A stretch of DNA of 47,498 bases, from assembly GCA_043818215.1 (NCBI GenBank), contig JBDRGC010000459.1, positions 1-47,498 of the forward strand. Direction: 5' to 3'. The notes below the pieces were generated by a model. That model saw only the letters and a program-made list of their open reading frames with translations, was not told where the DNA came from and searched no databases. The number at the start of each line of letters is the position of its first letter. Positions within the stretch are counted from its first letter, which is position 1. This document shows positions 1 to 10,838 of the stretch, one piece after another. Both the position numbers and the translations under genes were made by a program. The stretch comes from JBDRGC01 sp043818215. Lineage in GTDB: Bacteria > Chloroflexota > Anaerolineae > Anaerolineales > UBA11858.

Positions 1-86
1 CCTTCGAAGACCCGGACGAACATCGTTTGTGTGAAGAAATGGTTTTTCACGAGTTTTTGAAAACAGTGGAGCAGAGGGTGGGCTAA
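1..86 (+). CDS. C-terminal end of an unidentified protein (partial)
   Basis: The window opens inside an open frame (codons from base 3) that ends at TAA 84-86. It encodes about 27 residues, ending in HEFLKTVEQRVG. The residues are charged and look like an amphipathic helix, as expected of a real C-terminus rather than of the repeat DNA that follows. Too little is present to name a family. It is on the same strand as sucC but separated from it by about 440 bases of repeat-rich DNA, so shared transcription is uncertain. Confidence 0.5.
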   Translation, partial: FEDPDEHRLCEEMVFHEFLKTVEQRVG

Positions 87-278
87 AATACTTCCACCGA
101 CGAAGCACCTATCATACTGAGGCGGGTGTACCTGAGTCCCAGAACACGGGTTGGCTGTGGGCTGGTTGTGGTGTGATCCTGGTCGCGGGTGCGGGTGGGT
201 GGCTGGCGCTGCGGTGGAGGCATTAGTACACCACGGCGGAAATCCTTCGTGTGCATAGCATAATAGAGTCTTGCCAAA

Positions 279-430
279 CCACCACCCGCTACCCGCCATT
301 CGCCACCCGCCATCCGCCACCCGCCATCCGCCACTCGTCACCCGCCACTCGCCACTCGCCCCCCGCCATTCGCCACCCGCCATTCGCCACTCCCTGACTC
401 GCCCCCCGCCATCCACCACCCGCCCCGCCT
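279..430. repeat. Heptamer tandem array, CGCCAYT family
   Basis: Consecutive 7-bp units vary around CGCCATT, CGCCACT and CGCCACC. The same family recurs inside hemW (about 5735-5790 and 6060-6160), inside nuoG (26895-26924) and downstream of a lipoprotein gene (about 35535-35600), so it is a dispersed repeat rather than a local slippage product. Confidence 0.85.
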
Positions 431-463
431 CTCCGCCTTCCCCCCCTCCCCACCCCCCCGGCA

Positions 464-472
464 TGGTATAAT
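464..472 (+). promoter_or_regulatory. Candidate extended -10 promoter for sucCD
   Basis: TGGTATAAT gives a perfect -10 hexamer (467-472) with the TGn extension. No -35 hexamer is visible in the C-rich sequence upstream. Transcription would start near 479, leaving a leader of about 48 bases to the sucC ATG. Confidence 0.5.
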
Positions 473-526
473 CCATCCACATTTTCCCCCAACCGGGTTT
501 TACGTCTCACATTTCAAGGAGTACGA

Positions 527-1666
527 ATGAAGTTGCATGAGTATCACTCCAAATTAATTTTCGCCGAACACGGCATCCCCATTCCTAAAGGTAGGATCGC
601 GACCACCGCATCCGAGGCCAGACAAATTGCCGAAGAACTAGGTGGCCGCGTTGTGGTTAAATCACAGGTTTTGGTCGGGGGACGCGGCAAAGCCGGAGGC
701 ATCCGGTTGGCCAAAAATCCCCAAGAAGCCGAAGAATTAGCCACCCAAATCCTGGGCATGGAAATCAAAGGGCTGCCGGTGCGCAAGGTATTGATCGACG
801 AAGCCGTCAGCATCGAAAAAGAAATCTACCTGGGTATCACCAACGACAGGATTGCCCACAAGCCGGTCATGATGGCCTCATCTGAAGGCGGCGTCGACAT
901 AGAAGAAGTTGCCCGCACCACGCCAGAGAAGATCATCAAAACACATATCGACCCGCTTTTAGGGCTGCGCGATTACCAGGCCCGCGATATCGCCGCTGGT
1001 ATCGACCTGCCACGCGAACATTGGCGCGCCTTCGGAAAGATTGCCCATGGCCTATGGCAGGCTTACAAAAACAGCGATGCAAGTCTAGCCGAGATCAACC
1101 CTCTCATTATCACCGCGGAGGGCCAATTGATGGCTGTGGACGGCAAAATGGTTTTGGACGACAACGCCATCTTCCGCCATCCAGACCTGGCCGAAAAACG
1201 CGATCTGGATATCGAAGCAGAGGCTGAAACCGAGGCCCGCAAGTATGGCCTGTCCTTCATCAAATTGGATGGCGATATTGGGTGCATGGTCAACGGGGCC
1301 GGGTTGGCAATGACCACAATGGACATCATCAAACTCTTCGGCGGGGAACCGGCCAACTTCCTGGATATTGGGGGCGGGGCCAGCGCCGAAAAGGTTGCCG
1401 TGGCCTTCCGAATCATCCTCTCCGATCCCAATATCAAAGCAGTGCTCATCAATATCTTCGGCGGCATCACGCGCGGAGACATGGTCGCCCGCGGCATTTT
1501 GGCTGCCATTGACGAAGCCAGGCCCAAAGTACCGATGATTGTGCGCCTGGCAGGAACCAATGCCGAAGAAGGCCGCCAACTGCTCGCCAACGCCAACATG
1601 ATCACTGCTGACACCATGGCAGACGCCGCGAAAAAAGCTGTCGCCGCCGCGAAGGGAGAGTTATAA
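527..1666 (+). CDS. sucC: Succinyl-CoA ligase (ADP/GDP-forming), beta subunit
   Basis: The beta subunit of the TCA-cycle enzyme that interconverts succinyl-CoA and succinate with substrate-level NTP formation; it acts in the cytosol as a complex with SucD. The 379-residue length is close to the family's usual size. The N-terminal ATP-grasp half shows GRGKAGG (52-58), EINPL (189-193) and DGK (205-207). The C-terminal CoA-ligase half shows NGAGLAM (255-261) and GGITR (311-315). The start is supported by AAGGAG seven bases upstream. sucD follows after four bases, so the two are cotranscribed. Which nucleotide it uses cannot be read from the sequence. Confidence 0.97.
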   Translation: MKLHEYHSKLIFAEHGIPIPKGRIATTASEARQIAEELGGRVVVKSQVLVGGRGKAGGIRLAKNPQEAEELATQILGMEIKGLPVRKVLIDEAVSIEKEIYLGITNDRIAHKPVMMASSEGGVDIEEVARTTPEKIIKTHIDPLLGLRDYQARDIAAGIDLPREHWRAFGKIAHGLWQAYKNSDASLAEINPLIITAEGQLMAVDGKMVLDDNAIFRHPDLAEKRDLDIEAEAETEARKYGLSFIKLDGDIGCMVNGAGLAMTTMDIIKLFGGEPANFLDIGGGASAEKVAVAFRIILSDPNIKAVLINIFGGITRGDMVARGILAAIDEARPKVPMIVRLAGTNAEEGRQLLANANMITADTMADAAKKAVAAAKGEL

Positions 1667-1670
1667 TCCC

Positions 1671-2531
1671 ATGAGTATTCTAGTAGATAAAAACACCCGC
1701 CTGCTTGGCCAGGGCATCACCGGACGCGAAGGTATCTTTCATACCCAACAAATGCTCGAGTACGGCACCAATGTAGTAGCCGGTGTAACCCCCGAAAAGG
1801 GCGGCGAGTGGATTCTGGATGGCAAAATCCCCATCTTCGATTCGGTGAAGATCGCCAAAGAAGCTACCGGCGCCAACACCAGCGTGATCTTCGTCCCCGC
1901 ACGTTTTTCTGCTGACGCCATGTTTGAGGCCGCCGATGCGGGCATCGAATTGATCGTCTGCATCACCGAGGGCATCCCCGTGCAGGACATGATGCGGGTG
2001 CGCAGCTACCTCGATCAAAAGGGCGTGCGCTTTGTAGGCCCCAACTGCCCCGGCCTGCTCACCCCTGGCGAGGCCAAAGTTGGCATTATCCCCGGAAACA
2101 TTGCCATCCCCGGAAATATCGGCGTGGTGTCCCGCTCTGGCACATTGACTTACGAAGTGCTCTATGCCCTCAAAGAACTAGGCATGGGCGTCAGCACTTG
2201 CGTGGGCATCGGCGGCGACCCCATCAATGGCACCAATTTTATCGATGTACTGCGCCTGTTCGAAGAAGACCCCCAAACAGATAAAGTCGTCCTGATCGGC
2301 GAAATCGGAGGCACGGACGAAGAGAAAGCTGCCGAGTTCATCGCCAAACACATGACCAAGCCCGTGGTCAGCTTCATCGCCGGGCAGACCGCCCCTCCCG
2401 GCAAACGCATGGGGCACGCCGGAGCCATCGTCGAGGGCGGCGAAGGTCTGGCCGCCGACAAAGTCAAAGCATTGGAGGCCGCCGGGGTGAAAGTTGCCAG
2501 ACACCCGGAGGAGATCCCCAGCTTGTTGTAG
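1671..2531 (+). CDS. sucD: Succinyl-CoA ligase, alpha subunit
   Basis: The alpha subunit binds CoA and carries the phosphohistidine intermediate of succinyl-CoA ligase. It has 286 residues, the normal length. An N-terminal CoA-binding Rossmann fold contains GQGITGREG (about 13-21). GPNCPG lies at 123-128, SRSGTLTYE at 154-162, and the active-site histidine in GHAGAIV is H249. It starts four bases after the sucC stop, with a purine-rich GGGAGAG site inside the sucC end. It is followed by the 77-bp structured repeats at 2654-2864, which may act as the 3' boundary of the transcript. Confidence 0.97.
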   Translation: MSILVDKNTRLLGQGITGREGIFHTQQMLEYGTNVVAGVTPEKGGEWILDGKIPIFDSVKIAKEATGANTSVIFVPARFSADAMFEAADAGIELIVCITEGIPVQDMMRVRSYLDQKGVRFVGPNCPGLLTPGEAKVGIIPGNIAIPGNIGVVSRSGTLTYEVLYALKELGMGVSTCVGIGGDPINGTNFIDVLRLFEEDPQTDKVVLIGEIGGTDEEKAAEFIAKHMTKPVVSFIAGQTAPPGKRMGHAGAIVEGGEGLAADKVKALEAAGVKVARHPEEIPSLL

Positions 2532-2864
2532 CAAGATTAAGAGAACGCCCCCCGCCCCCAACTTTTGGGGGGATGTTCCCCAAATATTGAGTCGACCTGA
2601 TTATATAAACACAAAAAGAGCGCAACAAGTGCTGTGCTCTGTTTGTGTTTTGGTTTGTATTAGCGCACGCAAGTACGCCGGACACTCTCGTGTCCTACCA
2701 TAAACTTCTGCCGACTTTTTGAGTGACTGGTTTGTAGTAGCGCACACAAGTGCGCTGGACACTCTCGTGTCCTACTACAAACTTCTGCCGATATTTTGAG
2801 TGACTGGTTTGTAGTAGCGCACACAAGTGAGCCGGACACTCTCGTGTCCTACTACAAACTTTTG
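2532..2864. repeat. sucD-acpP gap: three tandem 77-bp Y-shaped palindromic repeats
   Basis: Three copies start at 2654, 2731 and 2808, an exact 77-bp period. Each has outer arms TTTGTAGTAG / CTACTACAAA (2731-2740 and 2772-2781 in copy 2) enclosing two hairpins: CGCAC-ACAA-GTGCG, then GGACAC-TCTC-GTGTCC. A linker with TTCTGCCGA and TTTTGAGTGAC joins the copies. Copy 1 is the most diverged. A further hairpin precedes them at about 2610-2646 (ACAAA...AGAGC / GCTCT...TTTGT) and may be a decayed relative. The array lies between the convergent genes sucD and acpP and ends next to the acpP stop. It is not CRISPR: there are no variable spacers. Confidence 0.88.
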
Positions 2865-3101
2865 TTACATCCTTGTTTCGATATATTTAACGGCCTCTCC
2901 GACCGTTGTGATCAGTTGGGCGTCTTCGTCTGAAATCTCACCGCCAAATCGCTCCTCGAATTCCATAATCAATTCAACCAAATCTAAAGAGTCAGCTTCC
3001 AGTTCCTCACGGAAACGCGCCTCAGGGGTGATCTTATCTTCATCAATATCCAATAATTCGATAATAATATTCTTGATCTGTTCGAACACTTCTTGAGCCA
3101 T
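2865..3101 (-). CDS. acpP: Acyl carrier protein
   Basis: A small acidic carrier that holds growing acyl chains on 4'-phosphopantetheine for fatty acid synthesis in the cytosol. It has 78 residues, typical for AcpP. The pantetheine attachment serine is S38 in EADSLDLVE, and helix II is acidic (ELIMEFEERF). The start is ATG at 3101 because GAGGAGG lies just upstream; a longer frame up to 3146 would read into the palindrome and lacks a ribosome site. It is convergent with sucD and divergent from the isopentenyl-PP isomerase gene. Confidence 0.95.
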   Translation of the reverse strand: MAQEVFEQIKNIIIELLDIDEDKITPEARFREELEADSLDLVELIMEFEERFGGEISDEDAQLITTVGEAVKYIETRM

Positions 3102-3134
3102 AGTAACCTCCTCGGTTTTAAAATAAACCTTATC

Positions 3135-3208
3135 GGTGTGTTTCATTTCATTTGAAAGCGCTGATTGAGTGGGCGATATGTCTTACTTCAAATCAAATGA
3201 AACACACC
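3135..3208. repeat. 74-bp palindromic element in the acpP/fni divergent gap
   Basis: Near-perfect 22-bp inverted arms (3135-3156 and 3187-3208, one mismatch) start with GGTGTGTTTCATTT and enclose about 30 bases containing AGCGCTGATTGAGTGGGCG. A second copy in the opposite orientation lies at 41942-42232, where the centre is interrupted by about 215 bp. It sits upstream of the start codons of both divergent genes and could also affect their transcription. Confidence 0.85.
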
Positions 3209-3351
3209 CTTATCCACTGGGAATGAATAATCCCAGTAGTGGGTTGTCCATCTTCGGGCAATTTTAACCGGGCCTGCCATTCTGTCAAGCAAATGTTGAC
3301 AGTCCCGAATCAGGCTGGTAAGATAACTTCACCCCACAGGAACACTTTTTC

Positions 3352-4389
3352 ATGTCGAAAGTTACGCTCACAAGCTCACGAAAAGCAGATCACATTAGAA
3401 TTAATCTGCAAGAGGATGTACGTTCCGGCCTGAGTACCGGGCTGGAAGGTTATCGTTTTACGCATCAGGCTCTCCCCGAACTCAACCTCGACGATGTGGA
3501 TGCGACCCTGTCTCTGTTTGAGAGGCGTTTGCAAGCCCCGATACTGATCTCGTCGATGACGGGCGGCACCCCGGAGGCCGGAGCCGTCAACCGCGCCCTG
3601 GCCGCCGCCGCCCAAGAAACAGGTATCGCTATGGGGGTAGGGTCCCAACGGGCCGCCATCGAGCACCCTGAGCTGGCCGCCACGTTTCAAATGCGTCAGG
3701 TTGCCCCGGATGTGCTGTTGTTCGCCAATTTGGGCGCCGTCCAACTCAACTACGGTTACGGCGTTGATCATTGCCGGCGGGCCGTCGAGATGATCGCGGC
3801 CGATGCTCTAATCCTGCACCTGAATCCATTACAAGAAGCTGTGCAACCAGATGGAGATACCCGCTTTGCAGGTTTGCTGCACAAAATAGAAGCTGTATGC
3901 AAAGCACTGCGAGCGCAGGGTATCCCGGTGATCGTCAAAGAAGTTGGCTGGGGAATTTCAGAGCAAGCAGCCCGCCAATTGGTGGATGCCGGTGTCTCCG
4001 CAATCAATGTGGCTGGAGCCGGGGGAACTTCTTGGGCACAGGTAGAAATGCACCGCGCCCAAGATGAAAGCCAGGCCCGATTGGCCGCCGCCTTCCTGAA
4101 TTGGGGAATCCCCACGGCAGAATCCATCCTTCAGGTGCGCCGCGCAGCACCCGAAATCCCGATCTTTGCTTCGGGGGGGCTGCGCACCGGCCTCGATATT
4201 GCCAAATGTGTGGCCTTGGGAGCCACCTTGGGGGGGATGGCTGTCCCCTTTTTGAAAGCCGCGGTGCATTCCATCGAAGTGACCGTCCAGACCATCCATG
4301 AAGTACAGCGCGAGATTCAAGTTGCCATGTTTGCCGCCGGCGCAAAGAATCTGAAAGAACTGCAAAATACACCGTTGGTGAAATTGTAA
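3352..4389 (+). CDS. fni: Type 2 isopentenyl-diphosphate delta-isomerase (FMN-dependent)
   Basis: Interconverts isopentenyl and dimethylallyl diphosphate, supplying the starter unit for isoprenoid chains; an FMN- and NAD(P)H-dependent TIM barrel in the cytosol. It has 345 residues, the usual size. Family motifs: RKADH (10-14), SSMTGG (68-73), HLNPLQE (156-162), VKEVG (195-199), GAGGTSW (222-228) and a C-terminal SGGLRTG phosphate-binding loop. The polyprenyl synthase gene follows 15 bases later, so the product is probably used directly by that enzyme. The ribosome site is weak (CAGGA). A downstream in-frame start is unlikely because it would remove RKADH. Confidence 0.95.
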   Translation: MSKVTLTSSRKADHIRINLQEDVRSGLSTGLEGYRFTHQALPELNLDDVDATLSLFERRLQAPILISSMTGGTPEAGAVNRALAAAAQETGIAMGVGSQRAAIEHPELAATFQMRQVAPDVLLFANLGAVQLNYGYGVDHCRRAVEMIAADALILHLNPLQEAVQPDGDTRFAGLLHKIEAVCKALRAQGIPVIVKEVGWGISEQAARQLVDAGVSAINVAGAGGTSWAQVEMHRAQDESQARLAAAFLNWGIPTAESILQVRRAAPEIPIFASGGLRTGLDIAKCVALGATLGGMAVPFLKAAVHSIEVTVQTIHEVQREIQVAMFAAGAKNLKELQNTPLVKL

Positions 4390-4404
4390 AGGTTGTAGAC
4401 AACA

Positions 4405-5430
4405 ATGGCTCTGGGAAAACTCACCCCAATCTACCTTGCTGGTATCGAAATAGAACTGCGACAGACCGTAGGGCGCGCCAATGGCCCTGACCTCGAAGAA
4501 CTCCACTACATAATAGCCTATCATCTGGGTTGGGAAGGTGAGGAGGCCGGCCCCAAAGCGCGCGGCAAGCGCATCCGGCCACTGTTGGTGCTGCTCACCT
4601 GCGCGGCAGCAAGCGGCGACGCTTCGACAGACTGGCAACGGGCACTCCCGGCTGCGGCTGCGGTGGAATTGGTACACAATTTCTCCCTGCTGCACGACGA
4701 TATCGAAGACAACAGTCCCCTGCGGCGTGGGCGGCCAACGGTGTGGGCCAGGTGGGGAATCCCCCAGGCCATCAACACCGGCGACGCCATGTTTGTGCTT
4801 GCTCACCTGGCTTTATCGCGACTCGCGGAAACCACATCCCCCGGCATCGCGCTGCAAGCTGCCAACGTGCTCCAGAGCGCCTGCCTGCATTTAACCCAGG
4901 GACAATATCTGGACATCTCTTACGAGAACCGCAGCGACCTTTCGCTGGAAGATTACTGGCCGATGATAAACGGCAAGACAGCAGCGCTGCTGGCAGCCTG
5001 CACAGAGCTTGGCGCGCTGGCCGCAGACGTGAAGTCGTCCACCCGCACCGCATACCGTGACTTCGGGCGCGATTTAGGGCTGGCTTTTCAGGTCCTGGAT
5101 GACCTGCTCGGAATTTGGGGGGATGCTGCGAAAATTGGAAAATCGAACGCCAGTGATTTGGTAGAGGGGAAGAAATCGCTGCCGGTGCTGTATGGACTTG
5201 CTCAGAACGGCCCCTTTGCCCAACGCTGGCTTGAAGGTCCCATCACTCCCGCAGATGTGCCGTCCTTGGCAGTACAATTGGAAACCGAGGGAGCACGCGC
5301 CTATTCGCAAGACACTGCCGACCGCCTGACCCGGCAAGCTCTGTATGCTCTGACCGCTACGCAACCCAAAGGGGAAGCGGGGGAGGCGTTGATGGAGTTG
5401 GCGAACCAATTATTGAAACGGCGGGCATGA
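4405..5430 (+). CDS. Polyprenyl (geranylgeranyl/farnesyl-type) diphosphate synthase
   Basis: A trans-prenyltransferase that condenses isopentenyl diphosphate with an allylic primer, feeding quinone, carotenoid or other isoprenoid synthesis. It has 341 residues. The substrate motif KRIRP is at 55-59, the first aspartate-rich motif DDIED at 98-102 followed by RRGRPT, and the second, DDLLG, at 232-236 followed by WGD. The last position of the second motif is Gly rather than the common Asp, which other bacterial members also show. Product chain length cannot be assigned from the sequence. It lies directly downstream of fni in an apparent two-gene isoprenoid operon. Confidence 0.9.
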   Translation: MALGKLTPIYLAGIEIELRQTVGRANGPDLEELHYIIAYHLGWEGEEAGPKARGKRIRPLLVLLTCAAASGDASTDWQRALPAAAAVELVHNFSLLHDDIEDNSPLRRGRPTVWARWGIPQAINTGDAMFVLAHLALSRLAETTSPGIALQAANVLQSACLHLTQGQYLDISYENRSDLSLEDYWPMINGKTAALLAACTELGALAADVKSSTRTAYRDFGRDLGLAFQVLDDLLGIWGDAAKIGKSNASDLVEGKKSLPVLYGLAQNGPFAQRWLEGPITPADVPSLAVQLETEGARAYSQDTADRLTRQALYALTATQPKGEAGEALMELANQLLKRRA

Positions 5431-5734
5431 CGGACGACCACCAACGGACGATGGACGACCGCGGGCAGCGTTCACCTTATACAAACCGCATGAATACTTG
5501 ATTGCCCAGTAAACGACCTTTGGGGGTCAAGCGGAGAGTATCTCCCACCCATTCCAGCAATTCCCAATCAACCAATTCTCCAATCTCTTTTCCGAATACA
5601 TCTTCTAAGGCTCGCTCGAACCGGAAATTGAAGGCCGGCCCGGATACTCCCTCTTGGGTGAGGCGTAAGCCCATCATCATGGTTTCGCGCATTTCAGTCT
5701 CGCGGTCGATGGGGAGAGCGGTGATGGTGGCGGG

Positions 5735-5850
5735 GGTGCGGGGGAAGTGAATGGCGGATGGCGAACGGCGGATGGCGGATGGCGGATGGGAAGTGACGGA
5801 CCCCGTCGGCTGCGCCTCAGGACTGCGTGGCGAGTGGTGGAGAGCGAGGC
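5735..5850. repeat. Heptamer-array insertion 2 inside hemW
   Basis: GGCGGAT/GGCGAAC-type 7-bp units (the complement of the CGCCATT family) occupy the hemW coding strand between EYIRRLA and LPIDRETEM. Translated, they give SAIRRSPSAIH-type residues. The reading frame stays open through the insertion. Boundaries are approximate. Confidence 0.75.
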
Positions 5851-5971
5851 GGCGGATATATTCTGCAGGGGCCAGCACATTGGCGGTGCGAATTCCGTTG
5901 GCAAAGCCGTGGGCGCCGGCGCCGAAACCAAGATACGGTAAGTTGCGCCAGTATTGCAGATTGTGGCGGCA

Positions 5972-6163
5972 AGCAAATGGCGAGTTGCGAATGGCGGACA
6001 CTTGCACCTGCACTGCGCTCCGTCGCAAGTGCAGGTGTGGCGAATTAGGAATGGCAAGTTTCGTATCACCACCCCCCACTCGCCACTCGCCATCCGCCGT
6101 TCGCCACTCGCCATTCGCCACTCGCCACTCGCCACTTGCCACTCGCCGTTCACTATTTGCCAT
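5972..6163. repeat. Heptamer-array insertion 1 inside hemW, with a nested palindrome
   Basis: A 192-bp segment (64 codons, so frame-preserving) sits exactly between the conserved NWA and CRHN motifs of hemW. Its upstream part on the coding strand is CGCCACT/CGCCATT heptamers, translated as SGEWRVANGEW-like residues. Within it lies a palindrome with arms CACCTGCACT (6005-6014) and AGTGCAGGTG (6028-6037). The 14-mer GCAAGTGCAGGTGT in that palindrome recurs at 42082-42095, and as its complement at 16806-16819. Confidence 0.85.
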
Positions 6164-6891
6164 CGCCCAATTGGAGATTTCGTATTGAATATATCCAGCT
6201 TGCTCCAGCTTATCGCTGGCTAACTCGTACATATCGGCGGCCAGGTCGGAGTCAGGCTCGGTAAGCAGGCCGCGGGCCACCCGGCTCTGCATGGGGGTAC
6301 CAGCCTCCAATGTCAGGGCGTAAAGGGAGAAATGCTCGGGGCGAGGCCCAGCGACAGAGTCAGCGATGTCTCCCAGTGCTCCAATGTTTGGGCGGGGAGG
6401 CCGAAGATCAGATCCAGGCTGAGATTGTCGAAACCGGCCTGCCGTGCCCATTTCACGGCCTCTGCTACATCCCAGTATGCGTGCTGGCGGCCCAACAGAG
6501 CCAGTTCAGCCGGGCGGGCAGATTGCATTCCCACGCTGAGGCGATTGACTCCCAGGAAGCGCAAATCTCGCAGATAATCGGGAGAGAGAGTTCCCGGGTT
6601 GGCTTCCAGGGTGATCTCGGTGGAAGAGTCGAGAGCGAAGGTAGTATCCAAAACTCGCAGGATGCGGCTGATTTCATCCTGGGGAAGGAGGGAGGGGGTT
6701 CCGCCTCCAAAGTAGATGGTATGCACCGGGATGGCCTCCTCCACCCCCATTGTCAGGCATTGAATCTCCTGCTCGAGGGCGCGCATATACTCCGGGATGA
6801 GGGTTTCCAATCCCGCAAAGGTGTTAAAATCGCAATAGTTGCAACGTTGTTGGCAAAAGGGGATATGTAAATAGATGCTATAAGGGGTCAT

Positions 6892-6994
6892 CGAGGGGAG
6901 TATACCACTGCGAGGACATGGTGGAATAAATCGGGATGGGAAAGTGTGTATTTCTCTGTTATCTTACCGGCAAAATCGGGAATTATTGGTATTA
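6892..6994. other. Gap between hemW start and the rRNA operon terminator
   Basis: About 100 bases without a gene. Nothing beyond a short A/T-rich leader for hemW is visible; no convincing -10/-35 pair was found on the minus strand. Confidence 0.5.
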
Positions 6995-7021
6995 AAGAAA
7001 AAACCGCCCTTTCGGGCGGTT
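6995..7021 (-). terminator. Intrinsic terminator of the rRNA operon
   Basis: Perfect 8-bp stem AACCGCCC / GGGCGGTT (7002-7009 and 7014-7021) with a four-base loop. On the minus strand it is followed by a T-rich tract (complement of 6995-7001). It lies just beyond the 5S 3' end, the expected place for an rrn terminator. Confidence 0.93.
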
Positions 7022-7034
7022 CTGAAAAAGTCTC

Positions 7035-7148
7035 TTGGCAACGACTTACTCTCCCAGGGGGCTGCCCCCCAAGTACCATCAGCGCTGACGGGCTTAACTG
7101 CCGGGTTCGGGATGTAACCGGGTGTACCTCCGCCGCTATAATCACCAA
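7035..7148 (-). rRNA. rrf: 5S ribosomal RNA
   Basis: The minus strand reads TTGGTGATTATAGCGGCGG at the 5' end, then the conserved CCCGAACCCGG segment and CAGCGCTGATGGTACTTGG, and closes with ...AGTCGTTGCCAA, which pairs with the 5' end. It is about 114 nt and lies between 23S and the terminator, the usual order. Ends are estimated to within a few bases. Confidence 0.93.
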
Positions 7149-7246
7149 GAAACTTTATTCACAATGTTAATTTGTACCATCTCAACAAAATGGGAGAAGA
7201 AGGTAGGTTCAAAGCCACCGCTTCTCCTTTATTAGTTAAGTTATAT

Positions 7247-7290
7247 CAACTAAATAGTGTTTTCGAATAGTTCTGAGTTCTCCGCACCAC
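7247..7290 (-). ncRNA. 3' arm of the 23S rRNA processing stem
   Basis: CAACTAAATAGTG (7247-7259) and CGAATAGTTCTGAGTTCTCC (7264-7283) are complementary to CACTATTTAGTTG (10332-10344) and GGAGAAATCAAAACTATTCG (10292-10311) on the far side of 23S. In the transcript these would pair into the long stem that RNase III cleaves to release pre-23S. Confidence 0.85.
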
Positions 7291-10282
<2,992 letters not shown>

Positions 10283-10561
10283 ACGTGATGCGGAGAAATC
10301 AAAACTATTCGTTATATTTTTTACGCAATTACACTATTTAGTTGGTAAGGTACTATTCCGGCGGTTAGCTGCCGGTGGGTGCTTCTCACGTATGTCAGAA
10401 GCACCCACCGATTGCCAACTATTTACCTGATAATTTACGCACAGCGACCCGGCAAATCGCCGGGTCGCAAACATCCCAAACGATCATACCTTTTACTTGC
10501 TCAGACGATCAGGCCACTCGTACGCAAACGCTCTTTCCTTTACTCGAAGTCGAAGCTCAAG
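10283..10561 (-). ncRNA. tRNA-Ala to 23S spacer with processing arm and two hairpins
   Basis: Contains the 5' arm of the 23S processing stem (10285-10344) and two strong hairpins. One has arms CGGTGGGTGCTTCT (10373-10386) and AGAAGCACCCACCG (10397-10410). The other has arms GCGACCCGGC (10444-10453) and GCCGGGTCGC (10459-10468). Neither is followed by a T-tract on the transcribed strand, so they are probably spacer structure rather than terminators. Confidence 0.75.
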
Positions 10562-10634
10562 TGGAGATGAGGGGACTCGAACCCCTGGCCTCCGCCTTGC
10601 AAAGGCGGCGCTCTCCCATCTGAGCTACATCCCC
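10562..10634 (-). tRNA. tRNA-Ala (TGC)
   Basis: The minus strand folds as a tRNA. The acceptor GGGGATG pairs with the 3' end CATCTCC and the discriminator is A. D-arm AGCTCAGATGGGAGAGC, anticodon loop TTTGCAA with anticodon TGC, and T-arm GGGGTTCGAGTCCCC. CCA is not encoded. It sits in the 16S-23S spacer after tRNA-Ile, a classic arrangement. Confidence 0.97.
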
Positions 10635-10717
10635 AGGTCAGTTATCATTATCCAGTCGTCAGTGTTCAGTTTTATTTCCACTGATTACCGGTTAGTAAAA
10701 ACTGGTTACTGAGACTG

Positions 10718-10791
<74 letters not shown>

Positions 10792-10838
10792 TTTCTTCAC
10801 AACACTTCAGCAAGTTCAGGGTATGGCTCAAGGCAGGT

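Larger units (their letters stand above)
87..526. other. Gene-free stretch upstream of sucC: unassigned DNA, a heptamer array and the sucC leader
   Basis: Bases 87-278 show no gene I can support. Bases about 279-430 are a degenerate 7-bp tandem array (CGCCATT/CGCCACT/CGCCACC units). Its open frames on both strands, such as RHSPFAI-type or NGEWRMA-type periodic peptides, are artefacts of a stop-free heptamer. A pyrimidine-rich run follows at about 430-460, then a candidate promoter at 464-472 and the sucC ribosome-binding site AAGGAG at 518-523. Confidence 0.7.
5477..6891 (-). pseudogene. hemW: HemW-type radical SAM protein, frameshifted and carrying two repeat insertions
   Basis: HemW is a radical-SAM relative of coproporphyrinogen III dehydrogenase, described as a heme chaperone. 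The N-terminal frame (6891-6313) has the SAM cluster motif C13-x3-C17-x2-C20 (CQQRCNYC) and GGGTPS (62-67). The frame then shifts by one base near the G4 run at 6338-6341 (C4 on the coding strand). Adding one C restores LAPEHFSLYALTLEAGTP, and the rest continues to 5477. Two insertions lie in the second half: 5972-6163 (64 codons between NWA and CRHN) and about 5735-5850 (before the PIDRETEM motif). Without them the protein would be about 370 residues, the normal HemW size. A true frameshift and a homopolymer assembly error cannot be told apart here. Confidence 0.85.

Noticed and set aside
2654..2864. Possible CRISPR array
   Set aside because: The 77-bp units are repeated in full with no variable spacers, each unit is internally palindromic in two places, and there are no cas genes.
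5677..6223. Several overlapping frames on both strands rich in GEWRMA or RHSPLA
   Set aside because: They are translations of stop-free heptamers within hemW; only the frame joining the conserved HemW motifs is used.
6330..6345. Programmed frameshift in hemW
   Set aside because: HemW is not known to use one, and I see no slippery heptamer or downstream structure; mutation or sequencing error in a C4 run is simpler.
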